Numbered from the stretch's first letter, positions 15,028 to 24,180 are shown. The stretch is 51,298 bases of DNA from a bacterium (GCA_037128595.1 JBAXWB010000033.1:1-51298); one strand, 5' to 3'. The notes: generated by a model not told the origin, from the letters alone. Numbers and translations: made by a program.

Positions 15028-15852
15028 ATGATGAAAAAGGCAGTATGGTTCGGGCTGGTAATGGCGGTGTTCTGTGTTCTGGGTTCGGCACAGTGGGTGA
15101 AGGCCGAAGCGGCAGCAGCCGGGGCAGGTGCGGGTGCGGCTGTGGCAGCGGCGCCGGCCGGTGGCCTGGTCGTTGAGGACGGGGCGGCCGCCGCACCGAA
15201 GCGTGGCGAGGGCGGTTTCCTGGAGATCATCACGCGTGCCGGCTGGTTCGGTATGGTCATCTGGGCGGCGTTGATCATCTGCTCTATCATCAGTGTGGCC
15301 CTGATTGTCGACTCGTTTGTCAACATCAAGGATGTCAAGATCATGCCTCCCGATTTGATTGCCAACGTCCGCTCCTCCATGGAGCAGGGCGACCTGTTGA
15401 AGGCCATCGGGCATTGCGACAGTTCGCCCGGCGCGCTGGCGAACATTCTCAAGGCGGGGTTTGCCCAGGTTGAGGAAGGGTACGAAGTGGTGCAGGACGC
15501 CGTCGGTGTGGCCGCGGATCTGGAGAGCGAGAAACTGCTCAGCCGCGTCACCTACCTGAGCGTGATCTCGAACACCACCCCCATGCTGGGACTGATCGGT
15601 ACCGTGCAAGGTATGATCATGGCCTTCTATACCATGGGAACCATGGAGGCCGGTGCCGCGCAGCAGTCCATGCTGGCCGTTAACATTTCACACGGGTTGT
15701 GGGCCACCGCCATCGGGCTGGGTACCGCCGTGCCGGCGACCGTTTTCTTCTACTACTTCAAGAACCGCGCCATGAACAGCATTCTGCGGATGGAAGCCCT
15801 GACGCTGGATCTGATCAAGGCCCTGCGTAACGTCGAAGTCGTCTCGGAGTAA
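15028..15852 (+). CDS. exbB: ExbB/TolQ-type proton channel subunit
   Basis: A 274-residue inner-membrane protein of the MotA/TolQ/ExbB family, which forms the pentameric proton channel around ExbD. It has a signal-like N-terminus (1-26), an Ala/Gly-rich segment, then membrane helices at about 73-95, 175-200 and 222-244. The conserved core SNTTPMLGLIGTVQGMI (181-197) and ATAIGLGTAVPATVF (226-240) match the channel-lining helices. The long Ala/Gly-rich N-terminal part is typical of ExbB forms with an extra exported tail. A strong AAGGAG precedes the ATG. Co-transcribed with two exbD genes. Confidence 0.9.
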   Translation: MMKKAVWFGLVMAVFCVLGSAQWVKAEAAAAGAGAGAAVAAAPAGGLVVEDGAAAAPKRGEGGFLEIITRAGWFGMVIWAALIICSIISVALIVDSFVNIKDVKIMPPDLIANVRSSMEQGDLLKAIGHCDSSPGALANILKAGFAQVEEGYEVVQDAVGVAADLESEKLLSRVTYLSVISNTTPMLGLIGTVQGMIMAFYTMGTMEAGAAQQSMLAVNISHGLWATAIGLGTAVPATVFFYYFKNRAMNSILRMEALTLDLIKALRNVEVVSE

Positions 15853-15876
15853 ACCGGCATTGGAGTTGAAGATCCT

Positions 15877-16305
15877 ATGCGCGCGAAAAAAGAAGAAGAA
15901 TATTTAAGTGGCAACCTGACGGCCATGATCGACGTGGTCTTCCAGTTGATCATTTTCTTCGTATGCACCTCCAATTTGCAGGAAAGTGCCACGGACGACC
16001 GGATTAAACTGGCTTCAGCGCCCAACGGCGTGGTTGAAAAGAAGAAGGATCCCCGTGCCGTCAAGGTGTATGTGAGTGAAAAAGGGGCCCTGTCCATTGG
16101 ACGGACGCCGATTACCGCCCGTGAATTGACCATGATCCTGAACAAGGCCCGGGCCGATGCGCGGGGCGGCGACGTCCCGGTGCTGATTATGGCGGATATG
16201 CGGGCCAAACATGGCTCCGTGAAGAAGGCCATGGATGCCTGTACCGAAGCCAAGATCTGGAAAATCAAGTTCACCGCACTCAAGGAACGAGCCGAAAAAG
16301 CCTAG
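15877..16305 (+). CDS. exbD: ExbD/TolR-family protein, first copy
   Basis: A 142-residue protein with one N-terminal membrane helix in LTAMIDVVFQLIIFF (residues 14-28). D19 is at the position of the proton-carrying aspartate of ExbD. The rest is a periplasmic alpha/beta domain, with VPVLIMADMRAKHGSVKKAMDAC matching the C-terminal ExbD/TolR region. It lies 24 bp after exbB. The partner is inferred from operon order and family. Confidence 0.9.
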   Translation: MRAKKEEEYLSGNLTAMIDVVFQLIIFFVCTSNLQESATDDRIKLASAPNGVVEKKKDPRAVKVYVSEKGALSIGRTPITARELTMILNKARADARGGDVPVLIMADMRAKHGSVKKAMDACTEAKIWKIKFTALKERAEKA

Positions 16306-16326
16306 CCGGTCGAAGGATGGATTCTT

Positions 16327-16740
16327 ATGGGTAGAAAACGCAGAAAAAATTCATTTCAGGCGGGTGAACTCAACCTCACCGCCATGATCGACGTGGCCTT
16401 CCAGTTGCTGGCGTTCTTCATCCTGACGGCTAAACCCGTGGATGTGGTCACCAACCTGGACGTCTTCCGTCCCATGGCGGAGAAGGCCTCCCAGGACCAG
16501 TCGCCGGCGAAGGTGATCCGGGTCACGGTCTTCCCTGATGGCTTTACCATCAATGACCGGGCCGTGGATAGCCGGGGTCTGAACACCCTGCTCGGCAAGC
16601 TGGCGGATCTGGATAAGACGCAGACGGTCCTGATCCAGTGTCTGAACGAATCGCCGCACGGCAAACTGATCGAATTACTCGACCTGTGCGCGAAACTCAA
16701 GTTGACCAACCTCTCGGTCGTCAGTTCCGGCGGCGCTTGA
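16327..16740 (+). CDS. exbD: ExbD/TolR-family protein, second copy
   Basis: A 137-residue ExbD homologue with LNLTAMIDVAFQLLAFFIL (residues 16-34) and the key aspartate D22. Its periplasmic domain is only distantly similar to the first copy. Two dissimilar ExbD proteins next to one ExbB are frequent in Gram-negative bacteria with extra Exb systems and may form a mixed dimer in the channel. It is 21 bp after the first exbD and 19 bp before the barrel-protein gene. Confidence 0.9.
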   Translation: MGRKRRKNSFQAGELNLTAMIDVAFQLLAFFILTAKPVDVVTNLDVFRPMAEKASQDQSPAKVIRVTVFPDGFTINDRAVDSRGLNTLLGKLADLDKTQTVLIQCLNESPHGKLIELLDLCAKLKLTNLSVVSSGGA

Positions 16741-16759
16741 ACAGGGGCGGAAGCATAAC

Positions 16760-18250
16760 ATGGATGTCATTCAAATACAGCGGCTGATCAAGCAGCATAT
16801 CTGGGGTCCGGTCGGATCCGTTATTTTTCACGTGATCATCGTGTCGATGCTCCTGATTTTTGCCTCAGCCCCGCCCCCCGAGCCGCCCCCGGAAGTCGAA
16901 GTCAACATGATGGAGACCAAGGCGGATGTGCTTGAAGAGGTGATGAAGACCGAGATTGAAAAGGTGGAAACGCCGCCGGTTCAGGAGGATGTCACCGTGG
17001 AACGTCCGGATGTGGCGACGGTGAGCACCATGGATGTTCCCTCGGATGCGCCGGGTTCGGGCGCCGGGGATTCCGCCGGGGCCGGAATCGGCAGTGGCGA
17101 TCCGAGTCTGTCGGCCGGGTTCGAAGTGGCCATGGCGAAAAGTCCCCTGGTGATGAAGGGCTTATATTCTGCACGGACGTCGGGCGGGCGCAAAGGCGCC
17201 TTGAGCGCCTTTGGCGGATCCCGCCGCGGGGAAGACACCGTGATGCGCGCCTTGCGCTGGTTCAAGGCCAAGCAGGACGCCGATGGCTCCTGGTCCAAAA
17301 CGGATAAGAGCCCGATTGCCTTTACCGGATTGGCCTTGTTGGCCTTTCTCGCTCATGGCGAAACCCCTTCCTCCCCGGAATTTGGCCAGACGGTCGAAAA
17401 GGCCATGAAGTATCTCGTGTCCAAGCAAAATGCCAAAGGGATGATCGGGGCCGCCGGGTATGAACATGCGATTGGGGCTTACGCGCTCAGTGAGGGATTT
17501 GGTCTGACCAAGATCATGGCCCTCAAGGAAGCCATGGACAAGAGTATCGACATTATTATTGAGGGGCAGCAGGACCAAGGTGGCTATGATTATGTTTATA
17601 AAAAAGGGCCACGTTGGGATTTGTCGGTCGCGGGCTGGCAGTTCCAGGCGCTGAAAGCGGCCCGCATGGCCGGGTGCAGCCATCCGAAGCTTGAGGATGC
17701 CATCAAAAAAGGTATGACGTTCATCCAGGACATCGCCTATGACCCCCGGGCGGGCGGCTTCGGCTATGCCAATGAGAAGGGGGGCCCCGGAGCAGGCTCC
17801 ACCCCCAGTATGACATCGGCAGGGATCTTATGTTTGCAGTTGATGGGTAAACCCAATGTCCCCCAAGTGCGGACCGGATTGAAATTTATCGAAGAGCTGC
17901 CCGTTGAATGGGCCGCCGCCCAGGTGGAGCCTGAAAAAGCGGGCAAGGGGGGAGCCCAGAAAGTGTATACCTGGTACTATGCCACCCAGGCGAAGTTCCA
18001 GAAGGGTGGCAAGGACTGGGAGTCCTGGAACCCGCGCTTCACCAAGGCGCTCGTTCAGGGCCAGATTGTGGAAGGGCCGCTGGGCCATTGGGAGGGCGGG
18101 GACCATGGCGGTCCGGTCTATACCACCGCGCTCTGCTGTCTGATGCTGGAAGTTTATTATCGCTATCTGCCGACCTTCAAGCACGTCGAGGGCGAAAAGG
18201 AAACGGCGCCTGCCGCCAAGTCGGATGATGTTGTGGTGGACGTGATTTGA
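16760..18250 (+). CDS. TonB-like anchored protein with terpenoid-cyclase-fold barrel, copy 1
   Basis: A 496-residue protein built like TonB at its N-terminus: short cytoplasmic part, one membrane helix (about 17-37) and a proline/glutamate-rich linker (PPPEPPPEVEV and on to about 165). Instead of a TonB C-terminal domain it has helical repeats of the prenyltransferase/squalene-oxidase type (about 175-470), with ADGSW, GGFGYANEKGG and YTTALCCLMLEVYYRYLP segments. I see no DxDD acid motif, so catalysis of terpene cyclisation is unlikely; the barrel may bind a ligand or a partner. Position directly behind exbB-exbD-exbD suggests it is the arm driven by that motor. This is inference. Confidence 0.8.
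   Translation: MDVIQIQRLIKQHIWGPVGSVIFHVIIVSMLLIFASAPPPEPPPEVEVNMMETKADVLEEVMKTEIEKVETPPVQEDVTVERPDVATVSTMDVPSDAPGSGAGDSAGAGIGSGDPSLSAGFEVAMAKSPLVMKGLYSARTSGGRKGALSAFGGSRRGEDTVMRALRWFKAKQDADGSWSKTDKSPIAFTGLALLAFLAHGETPSSPEFGQTVEKAMKYLVSKQNAKGMIGAAGYEHAIGAYALSEGFGLTKIMALKEAMDKSIDIIIEGQQDQGGYDYVYKKGPRWDLSVAGWQFQALKAARMAGCSHPKLEDAIKKGMTFIQDIAYDPRAGGFGYANEKGGPGAGSTPSMTSAGILCLQLMGKPNVPQVRTGLKFIEELPVEWAAAQVEPEKAGKGGAQKVYTWYYATQAKFQKGGKDWESWNPRFTKALVQGQIVEGPLGHWEGGDHGGPVYTTALCCLMLEVYYRYLPTFKHVEGEKETAPAAKSDDVVVDVI
16785..17277 (+). repeat. 493-bp identical direct repeat, copy 1
   Basis: By direct reading, 16785-17277 is identical to 18342-18834, base for base. It covers the membrane helix, the linker and the start of the barrel. 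The first 25 bp of each gene and everything after this stretch differ at many positions, until the final part becomes highly similar again. Confidence 0.85.
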
Positions 18251-18316
18251 TCCCCTCGCGCGATTTGTTGTAATATTTTCCGGATTTCGCGTAATAGGGG
18301 ATAGGAGTCTCGAATC

Positions 18317-19816
18317 ATGGATATAATTCAAATACAGAGAGTGATCAAGCAGCATATCTGGGGTCCGGTCGGATCCGTTATTTTTCACGTGATCATCGTG
18401 TCGATGCTCCTGATTTTTGCCTCAGCCCCGCCCCCCGAGCCGCCCCCGGAAGTCGAAGTCAACATGATGGAGACCAAGGCGGATGTGCTTGAAGAGGTGA
18501 TGAAGACCGAGATTGAAAAGGTGGAAACGCCGCCGGTTCAGGAGGATGTCACCGTGGAACGTCCGGATGTGGCGACGGTGAGCACCATGGATGTTCCCTC
18601 GGATGCGCCGGGTTCGGGCGCCGGGGATTCCGCCGGGGCCGGAATCGGCAGTGGCGATCCGAGTCTGTCGGCCGGGTTCGAAGTGGCCATGGCGAAAAGT
18701 CCCCTGGTGATGAAGGGCTTATATTCTGCACGGACGTCGGGCGGGCGCAAAGGCGCCTTGAGCGCCTTTGGCGGATCCCGCCGCGGGGAAGACACCGTGA
18801 TGCGCGCCTTGCGCTGGTTCAAGGCCAAGCAGGATGCGGATGGCTCATGGGCCAAAGCCGATAAGACGTCTGCACTGGCGATGTCCGGTCTTGCGTTGCT
18901 GGCCTTTCTGGCCCATGGGGAAACCCCCTCCTCCCCCGAGTTCGGTCAGACGGTTGAAAAAGCCATGAAGTATGTCGTGTCCAAGCAACAGCCCAACGGG
19001 TTATTCAGCGGGAATAGTTATGAGCATGCGATTTGCACCTACGCGATCAGTGAGGGCTTCGGCTTAACGAAGATCATGGCCCTCAAGGAGGCCATGGACA
19101 AGGGCATCAATATTATCATCGAAGGGCAGCAACCGGGAGGGGGCTATGACTATGGCTATAAAAAAGGGACACGGTGGGATTTATCCGTCGCTGGCTGGCA
19201 GTTTCAAGCGCTGAAGGCGGCTCGAATGGCCGGTTGCAGTCACCCCAAACTGGAAGACGCTATCAAATTAGGTATGACGTTTATTCAGGAGACTGCCTAT
19301 GATCCCCGGCAGGGTGGCTTCGGCTATGCCAACGAGAAAGGCGGTCCAGGCGCAGGCTCCAAACCCAGTATGACCGCGGCAGGCACCTTGTGCCTGCAGT
19401 TAATGGGGAAACCCAATGTGCCACAGGTGCGGACCGCTTTGAAGTTGATGGAAGAGATGCCGGTGGAATGGGCTCCGCAGGTTGAGCCTAAGGATAACGA
19501 GAAGAAGGCGGAGCGGGGCAAACAGGAGGTGTATACCTGGTACTATGCCACCCAGGCCAAGTTCCAGAAGGGCGGCAAGGACTGGGAGTCCTGGAACCCG
19601 CGCTTCACCAAGGCGCTCGTTCAGGGCCAGATCGTGGAAGGGCCGCTGGGCCATTGGGAGGGCGGCGACTGGGGTGGGCCGGTCTACACCACCGCGCTCT
19701 GTTGCCTGATGCTGGAAGTCTATTATCGCTATCTGCCGACGTTCAAGCATGTCGAGGGAGAAAAAGAGACGGCGCCTGCCGCCAAGTCGGATGATGTTGT
19801 GGTGGATGTGATTTGA
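18317..19816 (+). CDS. TonB-like anchored protein with terpenoid-cyclase-fold barrel, copy 2
   Basis: A 499-residue tandem paralogue of the 16760 protein. Residues 9-173 are identical; the central barrel (about 175-400) has diverged, for example SNGLFSGNSYEHAICTYAI-like changes around residue 235, and an insertion DNEKKAERGK near 395; the last 85 residues are again nearly identical. Also lacks a DxDD motif. The pattern suggests duplication with the middle free to change, perhaps to recognise a different ligand, while the energised N-terminus is kept the same. The gap to copy 1 is 66 bp and mutL follows at once. Confidence 0.8.
   Translation: MDIIQIQRVIKQHIWGPVGSVIFHVIIVSMLLIFASAPPPEPPPEVEVNMMETKADVLEEVMKTEIEKVETPPVQEDVTVERPDVATVSTMDVPSDAPGSGAGDSAGAGIGSGDPSLSAGFEVAMAKSPLVMKGLYSARTSGGRKGALSAFGGSRRGEDTVMRALRWFKAKQDADGSWAKADKTSALAMSGLALLAFLAHGETPSSPEFGQTVEKAMKYVVSKQQPNGLFSGNSYEHAICTYAISEGFGLTKIMALKEAMDKGINIIIEGQQPGGGYDYGYKKGTRWDLSVAGWQFQALKAARMAGCSHPKLEDAIKLGMTFIQETAYDPRQGGFGYANEKGGPGAGSKPSMTAAGTLCLQLMGKPNVPQVRTALKLMEEMPVEWAPQVEPKDNEKKAERGKQEVYTWYYATQAKFQKGGKDWESWNPRFTKALVQGQIVEGPLGHWEGGDWGGPVYTTALCCLMLEVYYRYLPTFKHVEGEKETAPAAKSDDVVVDVI
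18342..18834 (+). repeat. 493-bp identical direct repeat, copy 2
   Basis: Second copy of the identical stretch at 16785-17277. The distance between copies is 1557 bp, so recombination between them would delete one barrel gene and leave a single hybrid. Confidence 0.85.
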
Positions 19817-19821
19817 ACCCG

Positions 19822-21624
19822 ATGAGCGAGGGTGGGCACATACGATTGCTTCCGACCGATGTCGCGAATAAAATCGCGGCCGGCGAAGTGGTCGAACGCC
19901 CCGCCTCGATCCTCAAGGAAATCCTCGAGAATGCCATTGATGCCGGGGCCTCGCAGATTGATGTGGAGGTCGTTTCCGGTGGAACCCGCCTGGTCTCCGT
20001 CGCCGATAACGGCTCCGGCATGAATCGCGATGATGCCCTGCTGTCGATCGAACGGCATGCCACCAGCAAGATCTATACCGCGGCGGATATCGAACATATC
20101 CATACGCTGGGTTTCCGTGGCGAGGCGTTGGCCGCCATCTCCTCCGTCGCCCGCTTCCGCCTCCAGACCCGCCGGCATGATGACCTGGCCGGAACCGAAT
20201 TGGTTGTGACCGGAGGCAAACTGCTGGATGTGAAGGAGGCCGGCGGCCCGCCGGGGACCCTCATCGAAGTTCGCGATCTGTTTTTTAATATTCCTGTCCG
20301 CCGCAAATTCCTGCGTTCGCCCCAGACCGAAACCGTGCATGTGCGGCAGATGTTTCTGCTGCAGGCCCTGGCTTGGCCGGCGGTGGGGATGAGTTTGACC
20401 CTGGATGGCCGGCGCTCTTTGGCGCTGGCCGCCGGCGCCACGCCGGAGGAGCGGATCCGGGAACTGTTCGGCAAGGAGATCGTGGCGAAATTATGCGCGA
20501 TCGAAAAAACGGCCGGCGAGATCAGGTTGACGGGATTTGTGAGCCTGCCGGAGTTGACGCGGGGCGACCGGACCGAGCAGTACGTCTTTGTGAATGGCCG
20601 TCCGGCCACCGCCCCGGTGGTCAGTTATGCCATCAACGAGGCCTTTCACTCCCTGATTGCCGACGGGCGGCATCCGTATGTCTTTCTGTATCTCCACCTC
20701 GATCCCGAGCTGGTGGATGTGAATGTGCACCCGACCAAGAAGGAGGTCCGCTTCCGGAACCCCTCCGAGGTGCGCGATGCCATTATCGGGACCATCCGCT
20801 CGGCCTTGTCCGGGGCCGGTTCGGCCTTTGTCGCAGGACAGACCCCTGCCTTTGAGGCCCCGGTGGCCCATGAACAACAGGTGGTATTGCCCAGCCTGAC
20901 CATTGAGGATCTGCCGCCCTCACGCATCTTTTCCTATCCCCGGATGGCCCCCCCCGAGCCGCGTCCTCCCGAACTGCGTCCCGGTGAAGGAGTGGCCGCA
21001 GGGGCGGTAGCGGGCCCGGCGGCACCCCCTTCAGCGAAGGGACCCTGGACCTGGTGCCGCGTGATCGGCCAGATTGGCGGACTCTATGTCCTGCTTGAGA
21101 CCGAGGATGGGTATGTGGTGATGGATCCCCATGCCGCCCATGAGCGGGTCTTGTTTGAGGAGATCCTTCAGTCATTGGAACAGGGGCGGGTCGAAAGCCA
21201 GGGCCTGCTTCCGCCGGTGACGGTGGAACTCCAGCCACGGGATGCGATGTATGTGCGCAAGAATCTCGAGTTGATCAAGAAAATGGGAGCGGGCGTTTCG
21301 GAATTCGGGGGCGATACGTTCGTGGTGGATGCCCTGCCGCAGGGGATGGATGGCCTGAATATCCAGGAGCTGTTGATTGATATGGCCCGGCACCTGGAAA
21401 CGCTGGGCGAGCGGGGCAGTCATACCCGGTGGCGTGAGGAAGCCATTGCCCAGGCCGCCTGTAAGGCTGCCGTGAAGGCCCGGGATCACCTGAGCCTGCG
21501 GGAAGTGGAGGAACTGGTGGTGGCACTGGCCTCCGCCGAAATGCCCTATACCTGCCCCCATGGCCGCCCGACCCTGATCTACACGTCATTCAAGGAACTG
21601 GCGCGGAAGTTTGGGAGAGAGTAG
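19822..21624 (+). CDS. mutL: DNA mismatch repair protein MutL
   Basis: A 600-residue MutL. The GHKL ATPase domain is clear: EILENAIDAGA near residue 38, DNGSGM near 70, and LGFRGEALAAISSVA near 97. The C-terminal domain has DPHAAHERVLFEE, corresponding to the endonuclease motif DQHA-x2-E-x4-E with Pro for Gln, plus ACKAAVKA and CPHGRP, the metal-site motifs. So this is an endonuclease-type MutL as in organisms without MutH. I chose ATG at 19822; a TTG at 19813 overlaps the preceding stop codon. It appears to be the last gene of the Exb operon. Confidence 0.95.
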   Translation: MSEGGHIRLLPTDVANKIAAGEVVERPASILKEILENAIDAGASQIDVEVVSGGTRLVSVADNGSGMNRDDALLSIERHATSKIYTAADIEHIHTLGFRGEALAAISSVARFRLQTRRHDDLAGTELVVTGGKLLDVKEAGGPPGTLIEVRDLFFNIPVRRKFLRSPQTETVHVRQMFLLQALAWPAVGMSLTLDGRRSLALAAGATPEERIRELFGKEIVAKLCAIEKTAGEIRLTGFVSLPELTRGDRTEQYVFVNGRPATAPVVSYAINEAFHSLIADGRHPYVFLYLHLDPELVDVNVHPTKKEVRFRNPSEVRDAIIGTIRSALSGAGSAFVAGQTPAFEAPVAHEQQVVLPSLTIEDLPPSRIFSYPRMAPPEPRPPELRPGEGVAAGAVAGPAAPPSAKGPWTWCRVIGQIGGLYVLLETEDGYVVMDPHAAHERVLFEEILQSLEQGRVESQGLLPPVTVELQPRDAMYVRKNLELIKKMGAGVSEFGGDTFVVDALPQGMDGLNIQELLIDMARHLETLGERGSHTRWREEAIAQAACKAAVKARDHLSLREVEELVVALASAEMPYTCPHGRPTLIYTSFKELARKFGRE

Positions 21625-21632
21625 GGGGAGAG

Positions 21633-22175
21633 TTACGACACTCCCTCTCCCCGGCTCATCACGATTTTACCGGTGCGAACCAGTTCGATGATCTTGAATT
21701 TCTTGAGCATGCGGATGGCGGTATCGATTTTTTCCGTTTTCCCGGCAAACATCAGGATCATGGAGGTCTCCGTCATGTCTAGATTCTTGCAGCCGAAGTG
21801 CTCGCCGATTTGAAGCACCTCTGCCCGCTCGGCGGGGTTCACCGCCACCTTGATCATGACGAGCTCCTTGATGACGGCATTATCGCCGGTGTGGTCCACA
21901 CAGCGGAGCACGTCAATCAGTTTGCTGACCTGCTTGATGATCTGCTCCAGGCCGTCCGGATTCCCGCTGGCCCCGATCGTCATGCGGGAGAACTTCCCGT
22001 CCATGGCCGGCGACACCACCAGCGATTCGATGTTGAAGCCCCGCCGGGAAAAACATTGCGCAATGCGTGCCAGCACACCGGGGTTGTTGGAGACATACAC
22101 ACTCAACGTGTGGATCACCGGTGCGGTGGAGGTGGGGGCCGTGTTACTTGTGCTCAGAATCGGATTGGTTGTCAT
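21633..22175 (-). CDS. ilvN: Acetolactate synthase small (regulatory) subunit
   Basis: A 180-residue protein with an N-terminal ACT domain (HTLSVYVSNNPGVLARIAQCF, residues about 23-43, and RGFNIESLVVSP) and the C-terminal domain of IlvN/IlvH (KVAVNPAERAEVLQIGEHF). It confers valine feedback control on the large subunit encoded 37 bp upstream. The first ~20 residues are a Ser/Thr-rich extension. Convergent with mutL, with only 8 bp between the two stop codons. Confidence 0.95.
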   Translation of the reverse strand: MTTNPILSTSNTAPTSTAPVIHTLSVYVSNNPGVLARIAQCFSRRGFNIESLVVSPAMDGKFSRMTIGASGNPDGLEQIIKQVSKLIDVLRCVDHTGDNAVIKELVMIKVAVNPAERAEVLQIGEHFGCKNLDMTETSMILMFAGKTEKIDTAIRMLKKFKIIELVRTGKIVMSRGEGVS

Positions 22176-22212
22176 GCTGTTACCTCAATTTAAACGGTTA
22201 CGTGGTTGCGTC

Positions 22213-24009
22213 TCAAGTGGAGCCGGTGGGCTTTTCAAGTTTGGATTTCGGTGCTTCCAGGATCATATCCTCCACCGGGCGGCCGGCGGGGACCATGGGA
22301 TACACGTTTTCGCTCTTCACGCACTCGACATTGATCACACAGGGCCCCTCACGATACTCCATCGCCCGTTTCAGGATCTTATGGATATCGGCCGGACGCT
22401 TCAGGGTCAGCCCCTTGGCGCCCGGGTAGGCTTCCGCGAGCTTGGCAAAGTCGGGATTGCCTTCCAGATTGACCCCGCTTTCGCGTGATTCATAAAACAG
22501 CTCCTGCCACTGCCGGACCATGCCCAGATAGTGATTGTTGAACACCAGGATTTTCACGGGTAGTTTATGGATGCAGGCGGTGGCCAATTCGCACAGGGTC
22601 ATCTGGAACCCGCCATCGCCCACAATCGCCCAGACCTGCGAGTTGGGTTTGCCGAACTGCGCGCCAATGGCGGCAGGGAACCCGAAGCCCATGGTGCCGG
22701 CCCCGCCCGAACTGATCCAGGTGTCCGGTTGGACCGTTTTGATGAATTGGGCGGCCCACATCTGGTGCTGGCCCACATCGGTGCTCACAATGGCGTCCGG
22801 GGGAAGCATCTTGTTGAGTTCGTCCATCACCTGCTGCATTTTCAGCCCCCCCTGCATCCGGTACTTCAGCGGGTAGTGTTTTTTATATCCGTCCAGACGG
22901 GCCAGCCAGGCCTTGGTGTCGAGTGAGGAAATGTGCTTGATCAGCTCCTCCAGTACCGCGCGGGCATCTCCCACGCAGTAATGGTGGACCTTGATCATCT
23001 TGTCGATTTCCGCCCAATCAATGTCGATGTGAATCCGGATCGCGTTCTTGCAGAACAGTGACGCCTTCCCGGTGATGCGGTCATCGTAGCGTGAGCCGAT
23101 GGACATGATCAGGTCGCACTCTTCCATGGCCTTGTTGGCATAGGCGGTGCCGTGCATGCCCAGCATGCCGAGGGACAGGGGGTGATCCTCCGGGAAGCCG
23201 CCCTTGCCGAGGAGCGTACTTGTCACCGGGGCCCCCAGTTTTTCCGCCAGGGCCCGCAAGGCCGGAACAGCGGAAGAAATCAGCACCCCGTGACCGCAGA
23301 GAAGCAGCGGGCGGGTCGACCGGTTGAGCGCGGCGGCTATATCCTGCACCTGTTTCAGGTCGAGGGCCGGCGGCATGCCGTACCCCGGCAGATCCATCTC
23401 GGCATCCAGGGGGGCCGTGCAGGGGGCGGAGCTGAGATCCTTCGGGATATCAATGATCACCGGGCCCGGCCGGCCGGTGGTGGCAATATGGAACGCCTCC
23501 TTCATGATCCGCGGGATATCATTGGCGGACTTCACCAGGTAGGAGTGTTTGACCACCGGCATGGTGAGCCCGAACACGTCGGCTTCCTGAAAGGCGTCTT
23601 TTCCGATCATAGGCGAAATCGTCTGGCCGGTGAGCACGATCATCGGGACCGAGTCCATGTGCGCGGTCATGATGCCGGTAATCGTATTCGTGGCCCCCGG
23701 CCCGCTGGTCACCAGGACCACGCCCGGCTTGCCCGTGGCGCGGGCATAGCCATCCGCCATATGGGTGGCCCCCTGTTCGTGCCGGACCAGGACCATTTTG
23801 ATTTTGGTCTTGGTGGTGATGAGCGCGTCAAAGATGGGGATGGCGGATCCGCCCGGATAGCCCCAGATGTACTCGACGCCATTGTTTTCGAGACATTTGA
23901 TGATCGCCTGCCCGCCGTCAAGTGAGGCGCTGGCGGCACTGTCAGTGCTGCCGGGTGACTTATTGGCTGTCTTTTTGCCTGTTTTTGTCGAACCTGCCGT
24001 TGCTGTCAT
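22213..24009 (-). CDS. ilvB: Acetolactate synthase large (catalytic) subunit
   Basis: A 598-residue thiamine-diphosphate enzyme that makes acetolactate or acetohydroxybutyrate, the first common step of branched-chain amino acid synthesis. It has the GYPGGSAIPIFDAL start of the Pyr domain (about residues 54-67), the catalytic-glutamate region VRHEQGATHMADGYARATG (about 78-96), and the cofactor motif VGDGGFQM ... NNHYLGMV (about 475-505). A Lys/Ser/Thr-rich N-terminal extension of about 30 residues precedes the core. An AAAGGT site is 7 bp before the ATG. Paired with ilvN. Confidence 0.95.
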   Translation of the reverse strand: MTATAGSTKTGKKTANKSPGSTDSAASASLDGGQAIIKCLENNGVEYIWGYPGGSAIPIFDALITTKTKIKMVLVRHEQGATHMADGYARATGKPGVVLVTSGPGATNTITGIMTAHMDSVPMIVLTGQTISPMIGKDAFQEADVFGLTMPVVKHSYLVKSANDIPRIMKEAFHIATTGRPGPVIIDIPKDLSSAPCTAPLDAEMDLPGYGMPPALDLKQVQDIAAALNRSTRPLLLCGHGVLISSAVPALRALAEKLGAPVTSTLLGKGGFPEDHPLSLGMLGMHGTAYANKAMEECDLIMSIGSRYDDRITGKASLFCKNAIRIHIDIDWAEIDKMIKVHHYCVGDARAVLEELIKHISSLDTKAWLARLDGYKKHYPLKYRMQGGLKMQQVMDELNKMLPPDAIVSTDVGQHQMWAAQFIKTVQPDTWISSGGAGTMGFGFPAAIGAQFGKPNSQVWAIVGDGGFQMTLCELATACIHKLPVKILVFNNHYLGMVRQWQELFYESRESGVNLEGNPDFAKLAEAYPGAKGLTLKRPADIHKILKRAMEYREGPCVINVECVKSENVYPMVPAGRPVEDMILEAPKSKLEKPTGST

Positions 24010-24142
24010 GGTTATTACCTTTCAAATGTTCGAAATTTATGGACACATGGTAGGTGTAAACCTTCCGGAAGGCAAGATATTAATATTTTCGTCACAACAT
24101 TGTGGTTTTACTCGCGTACAATCGTCTGGAAAACGCTGATTT

Positions 24143-24176
24143 TATTCAATGGAGGGTTTTGCTCTGTCAAAACCGC
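24143..24176. repeat. Dispersed repeat, inverted copy (AATGGAGGGTTTTGCTCTGTC)
   Basis: Reverse-complement copy of the repeat at 7990-8027. It lies between ilvB and the 3' end of the AraC-type gene. Its inverted-repeat content may let it serve as a terminator for the AraC-type gene. Confidence 0.55.
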
Positions 24177-24180
24177 TTTC

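Noticed and set aside
16760-19816. Squalene-hopene cyclase function for the barrel proteins
   Set aside because: They lack the DxDD catalytic motif, are shorter, contain one barrel only and have a TonB-like anchor.
24010-24180. Leader-peptide attenuator before ilvB
   Set aside because: I could not find a short frame rich in Ile, Leu or Val codons followed by alternative hairpins; only a repeat and a CCTTCCGGAAGG palindrome are present.
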